Assembly (NCBI GenBank): GCA_036267255.1 | Contig: DATAWK010000031.1 | Coordinates: 124,001 to 188,000 of the forward strand | Source of the DNA: DATAWK01 sp036267255 | GTDB taxonomy: Bacteria > Acidobacteriota > Terriglobia > Terriglobales > Acidobacteriaceae | Length of the DNA stretch: 64,000 bases | Direction of reading: 5' to 3' | Shown: one piece after another, positions 60,431 to 64,000 of the stretch | Layout: every line of letters starts with the position of its first letter | How positions within the stretch are numbered: position 1 is the stretch's first letter | Translations under genes and position numbers: made by a program | Notes under the pieces: model-generated | What the model was told of the DNA's origin: nothing | The model's database searches: none | Seen by the model: only the letters and a program-made list of their open reading frames with translations

Positions 60431-61390
60431 TTACCCCTGTCCCTCTTTCTTGTTTACGTATCCAAGGTGCCATAAGATACGCCATGTAGGAGACAGCCAG
60501 TTCCCATGCTGTCCTGGCGTGTTCAGATTGCTTACAATCTGCCTGGCTGTATGACTAGTTTCTGCTCTGTGTTCTTCGAGCAAATGTATGACCTCATCTT
60601 CCTGAAGGCAATTCAGCTTGTCTGCGACCCTGAATAGAGCCTGGATCATGCGTGGAAAGTCTTCAGGCGAGGCCACACGGAAACCCGCTGCCGCAGCATT
60701 CACAACTGTCCCTGCATCCTCGTCTTCGAGCAAGAACCCCCGCATCTCCTGCCATTCCTCCCTGGAAATTCCGAGAGTCCGAAGCAACGCTGCTGTCGCA
60801 CGTCTGCGGCGCGATGCGGCAGCGCCGATGAGGCTTACTTCCGTTTTCTCCCGTAACGAGAGAATTGCATAATCAACCGTCTGTTTCGGCGTCTTGCGCA
60901 AAGCATCCATCGCTGCATTTCGGCAGAGATCATCTTCCAGAGTTTTGAACAGAAGTGGGATCGTTTCGTCACTCTGAAATTCGCCGAGTGCGTCGATCAT
61001 GCCAACCGTTATGCGCTGCGTTGCCGCCCTCAATAGGGTCTGAAACACTTCCTCTGATTGCCACCGCAACAATTCGTGCGCAACCGTACTTCGAACGGCG
61101 TCTTCGGCAAATAAGACGACAGGATCGCTGGGCAGATTACATTTTTCAAAGTAGGCAAGCAGAGGTTTGTATGCGCCCAACGCTCCCAAAGCGCGAGCGG
61201 CACGGCAACGCGGCAATGCGATTGTTCTCGCCGCACCCCGAAGCAACAACTCTTCCAAAGGAGCAATGGCCCGTTCTCCACACGCAACGAGCAAATCGAC
61301 AGCAAGCTCTCCATCCCCAAGGGAATCCAAGGCGGAAACCAGCCGCCTGATCTGGGAATCATCGATCTGCGAGATTGGGAAGCTGCTCAT
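60431..61390 (-). CDS. HEAT-repeat-like helical protein
   Basis: A 319-residue soluble protein made of ~30-40-residue helical pairs: LVSALDSLGDGELAVDLLVA, ERAIAPLEELLLRGAARTIA, RITVGMIDALGEFQSDETIP, LLFKTLEDDLCRNAAMDALR. This is a HEAT/armadillo-like repeat protein, likely a scaffold or binding protein. ATG 61390 follows AGGGAAAACTC and lies nine bases after the cyclopropane synthase gene, so it is the third gene of the riboswitch-5 operon. Function unknown. Confidence 0.65.
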   Translation of the reverse strand: MSSFPISQIDDSQIRRLVSALDSLGDGELAVDLLVACGERAIAPLEELLLRGAARTIALPRCRAARALGALGAYKPLLAYFEKCNLPSDPVVLFAEDAVRSTVAHELLRWQSEEVFQTLLRAATQRITVGMIDALGEFQSDETIPLLFKTLEDDLCRNAAMDALRKTPKQTVDYAILSLREKTEVSLIGAAASRRRRATAALLRTLGISREEWQEMRGFLLEDEDAGTVVNAAAAGFRVASPEDFPRMIQALFRVADKLNCLQEDEVIHLLEEHRAETSHTARQIVSNLNTPGQHGNWLSPTWRILWHLGYVNKKEGQG

Positions 61391-61399
61391 GAGTTTTCC

Positions 61400-62671
61400 C
61401 TAGCTCCGCGAACCAGGACTGTACCAATCTTCGCGTGTAAGTGGCAGGCGGCTCCTGCCATTCATGGGCCGGTTCAACAGCATCTGGTAGACGGCGATGT
61501 CTCCGCGTCGAAATGCCGCTGCCGAACCAGCCATGTACAAGCGCCAAATTCGATACGTGGTCTCTGAAACATGCTGCAGGGCGAGTTCAGCATTCCGTTC
61601 CAAACCCGTTACCCAGAATCGTAAAGTCTTCTCATAATGTTCGCGCAGGTTCTCCACATCGCGAACTTCAAAACCAGCCTTCTCCGCCGCTTCCACTGCT
61701 TGATTCAGAGTGACAAGTTCACTGTCTGGAAAGACATATCGATCGATAAAGGAAGGCTTATGCTGAACCGACAGAGGCGAGCGCGCAATTCCGTGATTGA
61801 GGAAGGTGCCCCCAGGCTTCAGAAATCGATAAGCGACAGAAAAATACAGCGGAAGCTTTTCCAGCCCAACATGCTCAAACATGCCGACGCTCGCGATTTT
61901 GTCGAATGGAGGTGTATCGGCAATATCACGATAGTCCTTGAGCTCTACGGAACAACTCTGTGTCCTATTCGCCTGGTCGATCCGCTGGATTGCTGTATTG
62001 GCTTGCTGTTCGCTCAATGTGATCCCGTGAGCATAGGCTCTGTGCTGTGAGGCCGCGTGGAGGATCAGACTTCCCCACCCACAACCAATATCGAGAAATC
62101 GTTCCAGAGGTTCGAGACGCAACTTCCTACAGATCAGTTCCAGCTTGTTTTCCTGGGCCTCGTCCAGCAGTTCATCGCCAGTCCGAAAATAAGCACAGGA
62201 ATAGGCCAGCGTTTTGCCCAGCCACAGCCGATAGAAATCGACGGGCTGATCGTAGTGATAGGCAATCGCAGTCCTGTCCCGTTGGCGAGTGTGACGTCTC
62301 GCCTCTCTCAGCCATTGTTTGGCGCGGAATGATGCCTTAGAAATCTTCTGGAGGAAGCTGTGCTGAAGTTCAACTGGCCGGCTCAATATGTGCTCGACAA
62401 GATCGAAAGCGGAAAAGAGATCGCCTTCCACATCAACGTCGGTATGAATGAAAGCTTCGCTCAAAGTTATTTCATTTGGATTTACGATGAGGGACCGAAG
62501 TGAGGCAGGGTTCTTGAACACCAGCGTGCATGCAGGAATCTCCCGGTCTGAGAAGCGCCAGGAGAAGCCGTCCCATAAGCGGACCGCAAAGTTTGGACCT
62601 TCGTAATCCACAAAGAGACCGTCGAGAAAGCTGACCCTCTCTGATTGAATGGATTTCAGCTTTCCGCTCAT
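61400..62671 (-). CDS. cfa: Cyclopropane-fatty-acyl-phospholipid synthase
   Basis: A 423-residue SAM-dependent enzyme that adds a methylene across double bonds of membrane phospholipid acyl chains. Family segments: AIAYHYDQPVDFYRLWLGKT, LAYSCAYFRTGDELLDEAQE, the SAM loop FLDIGCGWGSLILHAA, HGITLSEQQANTAIQRI, IASVGMFEHVG, HGIARSP, and RYVFPDSELV. ATG 62671 overlaps the phosphoesterase stop (ATGA). Placement in a fluoride-controlled operon suggests adjusting membrane permeability to HF or lowered pH; that is inference. Confidence 0.92.
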   Translation of the reverse strand: MSGKLKSIQSERVSFLDGLFVDYEGPNFAVRLWDGFSWRFSDREIPACTLVFKNPASLRSLIVNPNEITLSEAFIHTDVDVEGDLFSAFDLVEHILSRPVELQHSFLQKISKASFRAKQWLREARRHTRQRDRTAIAYHYDQPVDFYRLWLGKTLAYSCAYFRTGDELLDEAQENKLELICRKLRLEPLERFLDIGCGWGSLILHAASQHRAYAHGITLSEQQANTAIQRIDQANRTQSCSVELKDYRDIADTPPFDKIASVGMFEHVGLEKLPLYFSVAYRFLKPGGTFLNHGIARSPLSVQHKPSFIDRYVFPDSELVTLNQAVEAAEKAGFEVRDVENLREHYEKTLRFWVTGLERNAELALQHVSETTYRIWRLYMAGSAAAFRRGDIAVYQMLLNRPMNGRSRLPLTREDWYSPGSRS

Positions 62672-63432
62672 TTTGCTCCCTTCCCAATATCCATAAACCT
62701 GGGCGACGTATCGTGGCTCGGTCTGGCATCTGCCGATGGCGATGGAGTCCCTGTGTGCAGCACGGCAATTAACGCCTCCTGATCTTGAGGCGAGATAGGC
62801 ATGTTGCGAATATCCTGTTCTGTTTCTTGGATCGGATATTCGTACTCTTTGAGCGAGAAGTTGCCGTCTTCGTACACGGCGTAGCACGCTAAAGACCGTC
62901 CAGTTTTGGGCTGGCCGAGACTTCCGGGATTTACGATCAGCGTCCGACCTATTCTCCGGATGAACGGAGTGTGGGTATGTCCCACTACAAGCACATCGGC
63001 GGCGATGCGATCGACTTCCTGCTGCCATCGGTCCGAGTTCTCGGCACAGTAGCCGAAGAGAGGGTCGCTGGGTGTGGCATGCACACAATAAATATTGGCC
63101 TTACCCACCTCAAATTCCCGATGGATCGAAAGCTTTCTCAAAAACTCGCGCTCCGATTCGCTTACGATGGCGAGCGTGTACTTTCTTGTCACATCAGCGA
63201 GGCCACTGAACGCCGGAGAACATTGCGGGTCCACATCGAGCCCGACTGCATGGTCATGATTTCCTCGAACAGCTACTGCCGCGTTTTTTTGCACCCACTG
63301 AATGACCTCGCGTGGCCTGGGGCCATAGTCCACAAGATCGCCAAGACACCATAGCTGGTCATAGCCAGCTTCTGGGAATGCTTTCAACGCAGCCAGATTT
63401 CCGTGAATATCGGAGACGATCGCTATCTTCAC
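62668..63432 (-). CDS. Calcineurin-like metallophosphoesterase
   Basis: A 254-residue phosphoesterase of the YfcE/MJ0936 type: KIAIVSDIHGNLAAL, LGDLVDYGPRPREV, RGNHDHAV, VVGHTHTPF and VNPGSLGQP. All metal-binding motifs (DxH, GD, GNHD, GHTH) are present. The C-terminal ~35 residues are Pro/Ser-rich. GTG 63432 is preceded by GGGGG, which is complementary to the ACCCC of riboswitch 5 upstream. It is the first gene of that operon. Confidence 0.9.
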   Translation of the reverse strand: MKIAIVSDIHGNLAALKAFPEAGYDQLWCLGDLVDYGPRPREVIQWVQKNAAVAVRGNHDHAVGLDVDPQCSPAFSGLADVTRKYTLAIVSESEREFLRKLSIHREFEVGKANIYCVHATPSDPLFGYCAENSDRWQQEVDRIAADVLVVGHTHTPFIRRIGRTLIVNPGSLGQPKTGRSLACYAVYEDGNFSLKEYEYPIQETEQDIRNMPISPQDQEALIAVLHTGTPSPSADARPSHDTSPRFMDIGKGAK

Positions 63433-63540
63433 AAAACCCCCACCCGCTTCAACGAGATGTCCTCTCCAAAGAAGAGAATCTGTCGAGAGCTAAAATTTGC
63501 GGAGGTTTGGTCTGGGGTTTTTGAGAAATCCCTGACGAAC

Positions 63541-63607
63541 CTCGCCAGGGGTCATCATCTGCCCGCCAAAGTTGGCGCCACAGCGGTTAAGGCGAACCCC
63601 TTCGCCC
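63541..63607 (-). promoter_or_regulatory. Fluoride riboswitch 5 (phosphoesterase-cfa operon)
   Basis: On the minus strand: GGGCGAAGGGGTTCGCC, CTTAACCGCTG, a hairpin with GCGCCAACTTTGGCG, then CAGATGATGACCCCTGG. Same layout as the other copies, but the GGAGT/ACTCC pairing is replaced by GGGGT/ACCCC, a compensatory change. The ACCCC can also pair with the G-run (GGGGGT, near 63437-63443) before GTG 63432. Confidence 0.9.
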
Positions 63608-63772
63608 ATGCATCTAAAGTCGAGATGCACAGGATCATTGTAAGGCGTAAACCACAGTTCTGGATTGACTCCTCTTCAAACTACAGTCTCCGCGGAAACA
63701 ACAGGCCCGCTTCGCGATCTGACGGAGTTGTTTGACACGCGATCTGCGGGCCGAGGATACTGAATCTAGAGC

Positions 63773-63831
63773 GGGTGTTGGAGTCCACTCTTAACCGCCC
63801 CTTCGCCCGAAGGGGAAGATGACTCCTACGA
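63773..63831 (+). promoter_or_regulatory. Fluoride riboswitch 4 (gene at window end)
   Basis: GGGTGTTGGAGTCCAC, CTTAACCGCC, a CCCCTTCG/CGAAGGGG stem, GATGACTCCTACG. ACTCCT (63822-63827) is complementary to AGGAGT (63846-63851), the ribosome site of the next gene. Its first 16 bases equal those of riboswitch 3, so the two are probably recent duplicates. Confidence 0.94.
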
Positions 63832-63855
63832 GTTTGGACCTCGGAAGGAGTGGCT

Positions 63856-64000
63856 ATGCCTGCTCACGCTGCTAAACGCGGTGTTCCCGTTGAGCGGTTG
63901 GCGGGATTCAGCGCGTTCTCTGAAAACCTGTGTCGTCCGGGATTGGATTCGACCGGTCTGAAGTTCCCCCATACAACCTCTTGTACATTCCTATCCTTTG
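63856..64000 (+). CDS. Truncated gene controlled by fluoride riboswitch 4
   Basis: An open frame from ATG 63856 to the window end (48 codons seen), preceded by AAGGAG. The visible part, MPAHAAKRGVPVERLAGFSA... with LCRPGLDSTGLKF, has no family I recognise. The protein continues beyond the window. Its control by the riboswitch makes it a candidate fluoride-response gene. Confidence 0.5.
   Translation, partial: MPAHAAKRGVPVERLAGFSAFSENLCRPGLDSTGLKFPHTTSCTFLSF

Noticed and set aside
63403..63735. 110-codon plus-strand frame across the phosphoesterase leader
   Set aside because: Overlaps the start of the phosphoesterase and the antisense of riboswitch 5; no ribosome site or family.
41309..64000. 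attR copy of the tRNA-fMet 3' end
   Set aside because: I looked for the T-arm plus acceptor sequence (CTACCCCCGCAACCA and variants) and did not see it; the element end is probably beyond the window.

Overview
The window looks like a chromosomal stretch of an acidobacterium (Acidobacteriota, Terriglobales/Acidobacteriaceae type). This is an inference from gene content: a Ser/Thr kinase fused to TPR repeats, a DUF3106 protein, an ECF sigma/anti-sigma pair, and a Trb-type integrative element full of small conserved proteins of unknown role. No 16S gene is present, so the taxonomy is unproven.

Bases 1-21,000 are ordinary housekeeping DNA. They hold the tail of a SIMPL-domain protein, a deoxynucleoside kinase, a polysaccharide deacetylase, hemL, purM-purN, a kinase-TPR protein, enolase and phosphoglycerate mutase (eno, gpmI), a 2,5-dioxovalerate-type dehydrogenase, an APC permease, an ABC-F ATPase, tRNA-Val(CAC), an ECF sigma factor with its anti-sigma factor, a DUF3106 protein, and an initiator tRNA-fMet.

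From 21,011 an integrative conjugative element (ICE) abuts the 3' end of tRNA-fMet. It starts with a tyrosine integrase and excisionase, then a DNA methyltransferase, a Trb/VirB type IV secretion operon (virB2-3-4-9-10-7like-5-6-8), a C5-cytosine methyltransferase, two SSB-like genes, a replication-relaxation protein, a region with strong inverted repeats (candidate oriT), the coupling protein (T4CP) and a VirB11 ATPase. Related ~200-bp leaders precede the first methyltransferase gene and ssb, and they resemble what is expected of single-strand promoters of a conjugative leading region. I see no second copy of the tRNA 3' end, so the element probably runs past the window and the rest of the window is likely its cargo.

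The most striking part is 43,771-64,000, a fluoride-response island. I recognise five separate fluoride (crcB-motif) riboswitches, two on the minus strand and three on the plus strand, each in front of a different operon: (1) a six-gene energy-converting hydrogenase-like membrane complex whose large subunit lacks the NiFe cysteine ligands; (2) a second enolase; (3) a dynamin-like GTPase, the CrcB/Fluc fluoride channel, a CPFC protein, two DUF190 proteins, a second dynamin-like GTPase, a zinc ribbon and a small membrane protein; (4) a metallophosphoesterase, a cyclopropane-fatty-acid synthase and a HEAT-like protein; (5) a gene cut by the window end. The 3' strand of the aptamer (ACUCC, or ACCCC in one copy) is complementary to the downstream Shine-Dalgarno region, and the ACCCC copy faces a matching G-rich SD. 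This suggests a shared translational switch. Together the island encodes fluoride export, replacement of a fluoride-sensitive glycolytic enzyme, proton/ion translocation, and membrane remodelling and lipid modification.
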